From contig NZ_FNUJ01000001.1 of assembly GCF_900107925.1 (NCBI RefSeq), forward strand, positions 1,391,389 through 1,455,388: a stretch of 64,000 bases of DNA, given 5' to 3'. The notes beneath the pieces were generated by a model, which saw only the letters and a list, made by a program, of their open reading frames with translations, did not search any database and was not told the origin of the DNA. Shown piece after piece: positions 7,563 to 15,014 of the stretch; position 1 is the stretch's first letter, and each line of letters starts with the position of its first letter. A program made the position numbers and the translations under genes. Source of the stretch: Amycolatopsis pretoriensis. GTDB lineage: Bacteria > Actinomycetota > Actinomycetes > Mycobacteriales > Pseudonocardiaceae.

Positions 7563-8927
7563 CTACTCGCCGATGACCGGCGGACTGGTCCGCTGGTCGG
7601 TGCCGAAGATCGCGTCCGGGTCCGCCTCGATCAGGAAGTCCGGCCGCTGGTGCTCATCATCTTCCTCGCCCTCGCCCCGGCGCCCGCCGGCACCCATCGG
7701 GCCCATCTGCCCGGAGCGTCCCGCGGCCGACCGCGCGGCGGCGGCCTCCGCGGCGGCCGCGTTGCCGAGGCTGCCCATGCCGGAACCGCGGCCACTGCCG
7801 AGGCCCCGCTCCCCCGCGGCACCGCTGCCACCGCCGGCGCCGGTACCGCCGCTCCCGCTGATCGGCCGGCCGTTGGAGTCCAGCAGCCGGCTCCCGGCGT
7901 TCCCGCTGGTCGGGCCGCGTCCGCCGGTGCTCGAGCTGGGGTCGTTGCCGAAGGTGTTCGAGTAGTTCTGGCCGCCGCCCCCACCGGTGCCGGTGGGGTA
8001 GAAGTCGATCCCCCCGGTCCCGGGCGGCGTCTTGCCGGGCCGGTCGGTGGTCGGCCGATCGGTGGTCGGCCGATCGGTGGGCAGCTGCGTCGTCGTCGGC
8101 CAGGTCGTGTTGGTCGGCCGGGTGGTGTCCGTGGGCCGGGTCGTGTCGGTGGGGCGGCCGGTGGTGGCGGTCGGCCGTCCGGTGGTGTCGGTGGGACGGC
8201 CCGTGGTGTCGGTCGGGCGCCCGGTGCCGTCGGTCTGCCCCGGCTTGTCGGAGCCACCGGTGTGCGTGGTGTCGACGCTGGTGGTCGAGGTGCTGTCGTC
8301 CCCGCCGGGGTCGTGGCCACCACCCTCGGGGTACCACTTGTTCTTGTCGGTGCCCTCGATCTGCCCGGGCGGTTTCGGCTTGTCCACGGCGATCGCGGCA
8401 CCGTCGGACTCGAGGATGCCGTAGTCGGTGGGGAGCGCGTTCCGGGTGCTGTCGGTGACGCTGCTGTACTGGTCCATCACACGGACGTTGGTTTCGTTGG
8501 CCGCGTTGTACTTCGCGATGCCGGCCTGGTAGTCGTCGATGTCGTCCTTGGCCATGAAGGGCCCGGCGATCGGGATGGCGGCTTTGAGCCCCACGCTCCA
8601 CGGGCTCGGCTTCTCCGGCTTCGGCGGGATCTCGACGACCGAGCTGCTGGAGTGGTCGAACGCGGTCGCCTGCGAATCGACCGACGCCTTGGTGACGTCC
8701 AACGGCTGGGCGGTTTCGGCGAAGGCCTGCTCGAGCGGGCCGGCCCCGGCGTTCGCGGCGTCGGCCGCGTCCCCGGTCCAGGCCTGCTTCATCCGGTCCT
8801 GCAGGGACTTGATGCCCTGCGCGCGGTCCAGGTAGGCGTTGGAGAGGTTGGCGACCTCGTCGGCGGCGGTGCGCAAGCCGGACGTGTTGCCCTGTCTGAA
8901 GTTGTCGTAGATCTGCTTGCCGTCCAC
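7563..8927 (-). CDS. PPE-like ESX substrate with Thr/Pro repeats and Gly-rich region
   Basis: 454-residue protein. Residues 1-180 are predicted helical with a WTGDAADAA turn near residue 50, as in WXG100/PPE-like ESX substrates. Residues about 230-300 are a Thr-Pro-rich low-complexity tract of GRPTDTT-type repeats, followed by a Gly/Ser-rich stretch. The last residues, FLIEADPDAIFGTD then PPVIGE, form a tail that I recall from Pseudonocardiaceae homologues. It has no signal peptide, as expected for ESX export. The GTG start at 8927 lies 3 bases after the DUF3558 stop. The EspG-like gene follows. Probable extracellular or cell-wall-spanning role; exact function unknown. Confidence 0.75.
   Translation of the reverse strand: MDGKQIYDNFRQGNTSGLRTAADEVANLSNAYLDRAQGIKSLQDRMKQAWTGDAADAANAGAGPLEQAFAETAQPLDVTKASVDSQATAFDHSSSSVVEIPPKPEKPSPWSVGLKAAIPIAGPFMAKDDIDDYQAGIAKYNAANETNVRVMDQYSSVTDSTRNALPTDYGILESDGAAIAVDKPKPPGQIEGTDKNKWYPEGGGHDPGGDDSTSTTSVDTTHTGGSDKPGQTDGTGRPTDTTGRPTDTTGRPTATTGRPTDTTRPTDTTRPTNTTWPTTTQLPTDRPTTDRPTTDRPGKTPPGTGGIDFYPTGTGGGGGQNYSNTFGNDPSSSTGGRGPTSGNAGSRLLDSNGRPISGSGGTGAGGGSGAAGERGLGSGRGSGMGSLGNAAAAEAAAARSAAGRSGQMGPMGAGGRRGEGEEDDEHQRPDFLIEADPDAIFGTDQRTSPPVIGE
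8033..8232. repeat. Thr/Pro-rich coding repeat tract
   Basis: Degenerate tandem repeats encoding GRPTDTT, RPTDTT and DRPTT units on the minus strand within the PPE-like gene. The DNA repeats are short (15-21 bases) and GGTCGG/GTGTCGGT-rich, so copy number is likely to vary between strains. Confidence 0.8.
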
Positions 8928-8930
8928 TCG

Positions 8931-9560
8931 TCATGCCCCCTTGAGTGTGGTGATGATCGCGGCCGCCACCTGGCTCGCCGCGGCGCAGGAATCGTCGGCG
9001 CCTTCGTAGCCGCCGGAGTGCACGGCGATGACCAGGTCGTCGGCGACGCCCATGTCCAGGCTGCAGAAGCCGTTCGGCCGCCGGTCGCGCTTGTCGACGT
9101 AGACCGCCGGGTAGCCCGCCACCTCGGGAGCGGGCTCGAGGAACGGGTATTGACCGGTTTCGTGCGCCGTGTAGAGCCCGGCCAGGCCGCCGGCGCCCCG
9201 ATCGCGGTTGCCCGTGGCGATGATGACCACCATGCTCTGGCCCTCACCGCGGATCTGCCAGCCGCAACTGGGGCCGGCCGCGCCGAGCCCTTCATCTCGC
9301 TGCTGAGCCGTGCCCGGATCGGTGAACTTGAGCGCCGATAAGGCCGGAGCCGGGACGATCGTGCAGGGTTCTGAAAGGTACTTCGACGGATCCAGCGGGG
9401 TGGCGACCTTCGGGACGTCCGGGTTGGACGACGCTCCGGACGATTGCGGCGCGCTCGATACCGGTGTCGCGGTACCCGGCTCTTCCGAGGTGCATCCGGC
9501 CAGTGTCAAGACGGAAGCGACGGCGACAACCGTCACGCGAATCGGCAGGCGCACCGTCAC
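8931..9560 (-). CDS. DUF3558 family lipoprotein
   Basis: 209-residue predicted lipoprotein. The signal peptide ends in the lipobox LAGC (Cys23). A Ser/Pro linker follows, then a DUF3558-like globular domain with paired cysteines (PCTIVP, SCGWQI, FCSLDMG, DSCAAA). The family is frequent in Pseudonocardiaceae and mycobacteria next to ESX-type genes; its molecular role is unknown. The ATG at 9560 overlaps the upstream stop by 4 bases, and the stop lies 3 bases before the PPE-like start, so all four cassette genes are probably cotranscribed. Confidence 0.85.
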   Translation of the reverse strand: MTVRLPIRVTVVAVASVLTLAGCTSEEPGTATPVSSAPQSSGASSNPDVPKVATPLDPSKYLSEPCTIVPAPALSALKFTDPGTAQQRDEGLGAAGPSCGWQIRGEGQSMVVIIATGNRDRGAGGLAGLYTAHETGQYPFLEPAPEVAGYPAVYVDKRDRRPNGFCSLDMGVADDLVIAVHSGGYEGADDSCAAASQVAAAIITTLKGA

Positions 9561-9967
9561 ACCGTCCGGAACGGGTCGGCCATCCCCTGGTCCGTGGCCA
9601 CGGTTTTCGTCTGCGCTTCCTTCAGCTTCTTGATGTACTCCTGCACGTACTGGCGCATCGAGTCGTTCTGGGCCTGAAGTGCCATGAGCGAGTCCATGCT
9701 CGTCGACACGTATCCGTTGCTGACGACGTCCTTGCCCGGTGCTTCCATCGCTCCCATGATGATGTCGATCCGGCGCGAGTCGTCGATGATCTTATGGAGC
9801 TCGTCTTCCCAGAGACCGATCACCGAGGCGAGCTCCTCGGGGTCCATCTGGAACTTGCCGCCCCCGCCGCCACCGCCGCCGTAGACCCGGCCGCTCTGGC
9901 CGAGGATGTCGCCACCCCAGACCGCTTGGACCGCCTGCCCGGCTTCGCCGATGATCACGCCGCGCAC
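9557..9967 (-). CDS. Small WXG100-like / ESX-associated protein
   Basis: 136-residue protein, first gene of the ESX cassette. It has an N-terminal Gly-rich stretch with eight consecutive glycines (residues 30-37), then long amphipathic helices (PEELASVIGLWEDELHKI; residues 40-125) compatible with the helical hairpin of WXG100-like partners. A strict WxG is not seen. The start could be GTG 9967 or the in-frame GTG 9958, because the purine-rich AGGGGAAG lies almost against the first. It may be the heterodimer partner of the PPE-like protein two genes downstream (inference). Confidence 0.65.
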   Translation of the reverse strand: MRGVIIGEAGQAVQAVWGGDILGQSGRVYGGGGGGGGKFQMDPEELASVIGLWEDELHKIIDDSRRIDIIMGAMEAPGKDVVSNGYVSTSMDSLMALQAQNDSMRQYVQEYIKKLKEAQTKTVATDQGMADPFRTV

Positions 9968-10091
9968 CTTCCCCTCAGTTCACCCACCGTGATGGTGCAA
10001 AGATTAGCCAACTGTCTCACGCCGTGTCAGCGAATCGCCGCAACGTTCCGACGATGGGGGCTTCGGTTCGGTTCCCGGGCACTCCGGGTCA

Positions 10092-10107
10092 CAGTACGTA
10101 CGTACGG
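10092..10107. promoter_or_regulatory. AcnR-type operator
   Basis: CAGTACGTACGTACGG differs by one base from the 16-base corynebacterial AcnR consensus CAGNACNNNCGTACTG as I recall it. It lies 38 bases upstream of the acnR start and just upstream of a possible promoter (TTGCGA 10109-10114, 18 bases, CAGGAT 10133-10138) that would give a leaderless acnR transcript. Confidence 0.65.
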
Positions 10108-10144
10108 ATTGCGAAGTCCCGGTCCTCGGTGCCAGGATTTCAGG

Positions 10145-10726
10145 ATGCCACGCGTAAGCCAGGATCACCTCGACGCACGCCGGCGCCAGATCCTCGACGG
10201 CTCGCGCGTCTGCTTCGCGCGCTACGGCTACGAAGGTGCCACAGTCCGGCGCCTGGAGGAAGCCACCGGGCTTTCGCGCGGGGCCATCTTCCACCACTTC
10301 CGCGACAAGGAGTCGCTCTTCCTCGCCCTCGCCGAGGACGACGCCATCCGGATGGCCGACGTCGTCGCCGAACAGGGCCTCGTCCAGGTCATGCGCGACC
10401 TGCTCGCCGGGGGCGACCACCCCGCCGACTGGCTCGGGACGCGGCTCGAGGTGAGCCGGCGGCTGCGCACCGACCCCGAGTTCCGCGCCCGCTGGGCCGA
10501 ACGGTCCGAGCAGCTCACCACCGCCACCCGGCTGCGGCTGCTGCGCCAGCGCGAAGCCGGCATCCTGCGCGACGACGTCGACGTCGACGTGCTCACCGCG
10601 TTCCTGGAACTCGTCCTGGAAGGACTCGTCTCGCACCTGGCCATGGGACTGCCCGCCGCCGGGCTGGGGCCGGTGCTCGACCTCGTCGAGGAGACGGTGC
10701 GGCGGCACCGGCCCGGCACCACCTGA
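10145..10726 (+). CDS. acnR: AcnR-like TetR-family repressor
   Basis: 193-residue TetR regulator. The helix-turn-helix region YGYEGATVRRLEEATGLSRG, then AIFHHFRDKESLFLALA (residues 25-65), is nearly identical to corynebacterial AcnR, the repressor of aconitase and a sensor of citrate-type ligands; the body LVQVMRDLL and RLEVSRRLRTDPEFRA also fit. In corynebacteria and mycobacteria acnR lies next to acn. Here acn is not adjacent and the upstream neighbour is the divergent ESX cassette. The ATG at 10145 follows the CAGGAT box by 6 bases, suggesting a leaderless message. Confidence 0.85.
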   Translation: MPRVSQDHLDARRRQILDGSRVCFARYGYEGATVRRLEEATGLSRGAIFHHFRDKESLFLALAEDDAIRMADVVAEQGLVQVMRDLLAGGDHPADWLGTRLEVSRRLRTDPEFRARWAERSEQLTTATRLRLLRQREAGILRDDVDVDVLTAFLELVLEGLVSHLAMGLPAAGLGPVLDLVEETVRRHRPGTT

Positions 10727-10740
10727 TCAACCGTGGTCCA

Positions 10741-11310
10741 ATGGCCCGCGTGGATCTCCTCGAGGCGCACGGCCAGGCGTTGCGGGCCTTCGGCGACGCG
10801 GTGCACGCCGTCGACGCCTGGGACCGCGGGACTCCGTGTACCGAGTGGACGGTCCGCGACCTCGTCAACCACCTCGTCGCCGAGCAGCTGTGGGCGCCTT
10901 CGCTGCTCGCCGGGGCCACTTTGGACGACGTCGGCGACCGCTTCGACGGCGATGTCCTCGGCGACGACCCGGTGTCCGCCTGGGACGCGGCCGCCGAGGC
11001 CGCGCGCGAAGCCTTCCTCGACGACGGCGTGCTCGAACGCGCGGTGCACGTGTCGACGGGGCTGCTCCCGGCCCGCGAGTACGGCTGGCAGATGACGATC
11101 GACGCGGCGGTCCACGCGTGGGACCTGGCGACGGCACTCGGCCTCCCCTGCCCGGTGACCGAGCCGCTCGCCGAACGCCTCCTCGACATCGTGCGCCCGT
11201 GGGTGGACGAGTGGCAGGGGCTGGGGATCTTCGACCCCCCGGTCCCGGTCGGCCGCGGCGCGAGCCCGACCGCGCGGCTCGTGGCCCTGCTCGGCCGGCG
11301 GCCGGGCTGA
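10741..11310 (+). CDS. Mycothiol-dependent maleylpyruvate isomerase family (TIGR03086-like) protein
   Basis: 189-residue DinB-superfamily protein of the actinobacterial TIGR03086 type. Landmarks: the N-terminal metal-site region GTPCTEWTVRDLVNHLV near residue 30 and the second half TIDAAVHAWDLATALG near residue 120, giving His residues for a divalent metal. Family members are thought to use mycothiol or to be metal-dependent thiol transferases, but most, including this one, have no assigned substrate. It starts 14 bases after acnR and is probably cotranscribed with it. Confidence 0.8.
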   Translation: MARVDLLEAHGQALRAFGDAVHAVDAWDRGTPCTEWTVRDLVNHLVAEQLWAPSLLAGATLDDVGDRFDGDVLGDDPVSAWDAAAEAAREAFLDDGVLERAVHVSTGLLPAREYGWQMTIDAAVHAWDLATALGLPCPVTEPLAERLLDIVRPWVDEWQGLGIFDPPVPVGRGASPTARLVALLGRRPG

Positions 11311-11643
11311 CTCACCCGCCGAGGGGAGCCGAGCCGGTAGCAAAGCCCACTGAACAACCCCGCCAAGGCGCCGCGCCCGCTCACACCACCGGGCGCTCAG
11401 CACCCCGCTGGGACCGCCGTCCCGCCGGATCACCCGGCGAGGTGAGCGCGCCGACACACCGATATCCCCGCGACTCTCGCCCCGGACACGTTAAACTTGT
11501 CCGCATCGTCGCAGTCCACACCGATTTCCTCCTGGGAGTGACCGTTTCGTGCGCGCAGCGCAGTCACCTGGTGACAGTACCGAGCCGGGTGACCGACCCG
11601 GCTGTCCGATAGGTTCATCCCCCGCCGACCGGGCGGGTGCGGA
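11311..11643. other. Intergenic region with small hairpins, no gene
   Basis: No convincing coding frame. Near the right end are a dyad GTCACCTGGTGAC (11563-11575) and a hairpin AGCCGGGT-GACCG-ACCCGGCT (11583-11603) about 40 bases before the next start. They may be part of the 5' control region of the CNNM pair. I do not recognise a Mg2+ or Mn2+ riboswitch. Confidence 0.5.
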
Positions 11644-12981
11644 ATGACCCAAATCCTCTTCGCCGTGCTCGGCGTCCTGCTCTTCGTGCTGCTGACCGTC
11701 GGCACCGGGCTCGCGGTCGCCGCCGAGTTCTCGCTGACCGCGCTCGAACGCAGCACCGTCGACGCCAACGTCCGGCAGGTCGGCGACCGGCGCGCCCTGA
11801 CCGTGCAGAAAGCCCACCGGACGCTGTCCTTCCAGCTCTCCGGCGCCCAGGTCGCGATCACCCTCACCACGCTGATCACCGGTTACCTGGCCGAGCCGCT
11901 GATCGGCGAGCTCGTCCGGCCGCTGCTCACCGGCGTCGGGCTGCCGGAAGGCTTCGCCGGCGGCGCGTCGATCGTGCTCGCCCTGGTCATCGCCACCTCG
12001 CTGTCGATGATCCTCGGCGAAATGGTGCCGAAGAACCTCGCCATCGCCCGGCCGCTGCCGACCGCGCGGGCCGTCGCCGGGTACCACTCGCGGTTCTCCG
12101 CGCTCTTCCGCTGGCTCATCACGCTCATGAACAACAGCGCGAACTTCCTCGTGCGCAAGTTCGGCATCGAGCCCCAGGAAGAGCTGCGGTCCGCGCGGTC
12201 GCCGCAGGAGCTCGGCTCGATCGTGCGCTCCAGCGCCGAAAGCGGCACGCTCGACACCTCGACGGCGGAGCTGCTCGACCGCTCGCTGCGGTTCGGCGAC
12301 CGCACCGCGGAGGAGCTGATGACCCCGCGCGTGCAGCTGGAGTCCCTCTCCATCGACGACACCATCGAGGACCTCATCGACCTCTCGCGCCGCACCGGGT
12401 TCTCGCGGTTCCCGGTGCACGCCGAGGACCTCGACGACGTCCGCGGCGCCGTGCACGTCAAGCAGGCCTTCGCCGTGCCCGCCGCCGACCGGGCCGCCGT
12501 GCCGATCGGCTCGGTCATGCGGCCGGTGCCGACCGTGCCCGAGTCGCTGCCCGGCGACGACCTGCTCAACCGCCTGCGCGACTCCCGCTTCCAGCTCGCC
12601 ATCGTCGTCGACGAGTACGGCGGCACCGCCGGGCTGGTCACCCTGGAGGACGTCGTCGAGGAGATCATCGGCGACGTCCGCGACGAGCACGACGACCACG
12701 AAGGCCCGGCCTCGCAGCAGGTCGGCACCGACAGCTGGCTGGTCTCCGGGCAGCTGCGCGCCGACGAGGTCACCGACGTCACCGGGTTCCGGATGCCGGA
12801 CGGCGACTACGAAACCATCGCCGGGCTGATCCTCGAGCGGCTGGGCAAGATCCCCGCCGAGGGTGACGCCGCCGAGGTCGACGGCTGGCGGCTCACCGTG
12901 ACCACGATGGACAAACGCCGGATCGCCGAGGTCGAAGTCGCGCCGGTCCGCGCCGAAGAGCCGGCGGAGGTGGCCTCGTGA
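11644..12981 (+). CDS. CNNM/CorC-type hemolysin family membrane protein with CBS pair
   Basis: 445-residue membrane protein of the CNNM (DUF21) / CBS / CorC_HlyC architecture, associated with Mg2+ or Co2+ export. An N-terminal DUF21 domain has about four membrane segments (residues 5-30, 65-90, 100-130, 135-160) and the conserved ILGEMVPKNLAIARP. A CBS pair spans about 200-330 (MTPR..GFSRFPVH; IVVDEYGGTAGLVTLEDVVEEIIGD) and a transporter-associated CorC_HlyC domain 345-435 (DSWLVSGQLRADEV). The stop overlaps the next start by 4 bases (GTGA), so the two paralogues are translationally coupled and may form a heteromeric transporter. Confidence 0.9.
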   Translation: MTQILFAVLGVLLFVLLTVGTGLAVAAEFSLTALERSTVDANVRQVGDRRALTVQKAHRTLSFQLSGAQVAITLTTLITGYLAEPLIGELVRPLLTGVGLPEGFAGGASIVLALVIATSLSMILGEMVPKNLAIARPLPTARAVAGYHSRFSALFRWLITLMNNSANFLVRKFGIEPQEELRSARSPQELGSIVRSSAESGTLDTSTAELLDRSLRFGDRTAEELMTPRVQLESLSIDDTIEDLIDLSRRTGFSRFPVHAEDLDDVRGAVHVKQAFAVPAADRAAVPIGSVMRPVPTVPESLPGDDLLNRLRDSRFQLAIVVDEYGGTAGLVTLEDVVEEIIGDVRDEHDDHEGPASQQVGTDSWLVSGQLRADEVTDVTGFRMPDGDYETIAGLILERLGKIPAEGDAAEVDGWRLTVTTMDKRRIAEVEVAPVRAEEPAEVAS

Positions 12982-14021
12982 GCGACTGGCTGAACATCGC
13001 CCTCGTCGTGCTCCTGCTGCTGACGAACGCCTTCTTCGTCGGCGCGGAGTTCACGCTGATCTCTTCGCGGCGGGACAGGCTCGAAGCGCTGCTGGAGCAG
13101 GGCAAGACGCGCGCGAAGATCGTCATCAACGCGAGCAAGCACGTCTCGCTGATGCTCGCCGGCGCGCAGCTGGGCATCACCATCTGCTCGCTGCTGCTCG
13201 GCCGCCTCGGTGAGCCCGCGGTCGCGCACCGGCTCTCGGCGTTCTTCGACCTGCTCGGTCTGCCCGAAGCGCTGCTGCACCCGATCTCGTTCGCCATCGC
13301 GCTGGCGTTCATCACCGTGCTGCACGTCCTGATCGGCGAGATGGTGCCGAAGAACCTCGCCATCGCCGAGCCCGAGCGGCTCGCGCTGTGGCTGGTGCCG
13401 GTGCACGTCGGCTGGGTCAAGATCGCCAACCCGTTCATCTGGCTGCTGAACTTCGTCGCCAACTCGCTGCTGCGCGCGGTGAAGGTCGAGCCGAAGGACG
13501 AGCTGGAGACGGCGTACACCTCCGACGAGCTGGCCGAGCTGCTGAGCGAGTCGCGCCGGGAGGGCCTGCTGGACCAGTCCGAGCACCGGCGGCTCGCCCA
13601 GACGCTGTCCTCGGTGGAGAAGACGGTGGCCGACGTGCTGGTGCCGACGGCCGAGCTGACCACGCTGCCGTGCGGGCCGACCGTCGGCGACGTCGAGCGG
13701 GCGGTCTCCTCGACCGGCTTCTCGCGGTTCCCGGTGTGCACCGACGACGGGCGGCTGACCGGCTACATCCACGTCAAGGACGTCCTGGAGCTGGCCGGGC
13801 ACGACCCGGCGACGATCGTGCCCGACGCGAAGACGCGCCCGCTCACCGAGCTGCGCGCCGACGCCCGGCTCGACGTCGCGCTTTCGGCCATGCGCAAGGA
13901 GGGCAGCCACCTGGCGCGGGCGCTCGACACGGGCGGCAACGCCGTCGGCGTCGTGGCGCTGGAGGACCTCGTCGAGGAGTACGTGGGCACGGTGCGCGAC
14001 GGAACCCACGTCGGCGCATGA
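12978..14021 (+). CDS. CNNM-type hemolysin family protein, short paralogue
   Basis: 347-residue paralogue of the preceding gene with the same DUF21 membrane domain (IGEMVPKNLAIAEPE near residue 120) and CBS pair (GFSRFPV; VVALEDLVEEYVGT), but it ends after the CBS domains and lacks the CorC_HlyC domain. Such long-plus-short tandem pairs are common in actinobacteria. It starts at GTG 12978 within the previous stop and overlaps the next gene by 4 bases (ATGA), making a three-gene coupled unit. Confidence 0.88.
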   Translation: MSDWLNIALVVLLLLTNAFFVGAEFTLISSRRDRLEALLEQGKTRAKIVINASKHVSLMLAGAQLGITICSLLLGRLGEPAVAHRLSAFFDLLGLPEALLHPISFAIALAFITVLHVLIGEMVPKNLAIAEPERLALWLVPVHVGWVKIANPFIWLLNFVANSLLRAVKVEPKDELETAYTSDELAELLSESRREGLLDQSEHRRLAQTLSSVEKTVADVLVPTAELTTLPCGPTVGDVERAVSSTGFSRFPVCTDDGRLTGYIHVKDVLELAGHDPATIVPDAKTRPLTELRADARLDVALSAMRKEGSHLARALDTGGNAVGVVALEDLVEEYVGTVRDGTHVGA

Positions 14022-14899
14022 CGAGTGTCGAAGTGCTCGCCGAACCGGACTGGCTGGCCCGGGAGGCGGCGCACGCCGAGCGGACGCGGCGGTGGACCGG
14101 TCCGCACCAGGAGCGGCGCTCGCGCGGCGAGAAGCACCCGGTGCTGGACTTCCTGTTCACCTACTACTCGTACCGGCCCTCGCACCTGGAGCGGTGGCAG
14201 CCCGGGCCCGGCGTCGCGCTCGCCGGGCCCGCGGCGCGGCGGTTCCTGGACCGCAAGGGGTACGTCTCGACCGGCGACGGCGTCCTGCTCGATCCCGCGG
14301 CCTTCACCGAAGGCAAGGCGCGGACGGCCGAGTTCGTCCTCGCCCTGCTCACCGCGACGGCGTCGCGCGCGCCGCGGCTGAGCTGCTTCGGCCTGCACGA
14401 GTGGGCCATGGTCTACCGCGAGCCGGCCGGCTCGGTGCGGCACAACCAGGTGCCACTGCGGCTCGGGTCGGCGGGCACGGACGCTGTCGTGGAGGCACTG
14501 GACGTCCGCTGCGGGCACTTCGACGCGTTCCGCTTCTTCACCGCCGACGCGCGGCCGCGCAACGAGCTGACGCCGTCGCGGGAGACGCAGGTCGCACTCG
14601 AGCAGCCGGGGTGCCTGCACGCGAACATGGACCTGTTCAAATGGGCTTACAAGCTCGATCCGTTCGTGCCCGCCGAGCTGGTGGCGGACTGCTTCGAGCT
14701 GGCCGTGGAGATCCGGACGCTGGACATGCGGGCGAGCCCGTACGACCTGGCCGGGCTCGGTTATCCGCCGGTGCGGATCGAAACGGCCGAGGGCCGGGCC
14801 GAATACGCCCGGGCGCAGGGTGGGTTCGCCCGGCGCGCGGCACCCCTGCGTGCTCGGCTGATAGCGCACTGCCATCGCCTGGTCAGAGCAGCACCCTGA
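14018..14899 (+). CDS. Conserved actinobacterial protein, often annotated 3-methyladenine DNA glycosylase
   Basis: 293-residue soluble protein. Blocks GEKHPVLDFLFTYYSYRP (residue 37), CFGLHEWAMVYR (126), CSHFDAFRFF-type (here CGHFDAFRFFT) and GCLHANMDLFKWAYKL (200) are strongly conserved in actinobacterial homologues. Databases often label these 3-methyladenine DNA glycosylase, but I see no AlkA/Tag helix-hairpin-helix signature, so the activity is unproven. The ATG overlaps the CNNM paralogue stop by 4 bases. Confidence 0.75.
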   Translation: MTSVEVLAEPDWLAREAAHAERTRRWTGPHQERRSRGEKHPVLDFLFTYYSYRPSHLERWQPGPGVALAGPAARRFLDRKGYVSTGDGVLLDPAAFTEGKARTAEFVLALLTATASRAPRLSCFGLHEWAMVYREPAGSVRHNQVPLRLGSAGTDAVVEALDVRCGHFDAFRFFTADARPRNELTPSRETQVALEQPGCLHANMDLFKWAYKLDPFVPAELVADCFELAVEIRTLDMRASPYDLAGLGYPPVRIETAEGRAEYARAQGGFARRAAPLRARLIAHCHRLVRAAP

Positions 14900-15014
14900 G
14901 CACGCTCCACTGTGAGTCAGATTATTCTCTCTCCGATACTCACCTGTTAGGGTGATAACGGTTTCATTGCATCGCAGCGCGTGCTTGACATGCGCTCACC
15001 CCGAAAGGACGACG

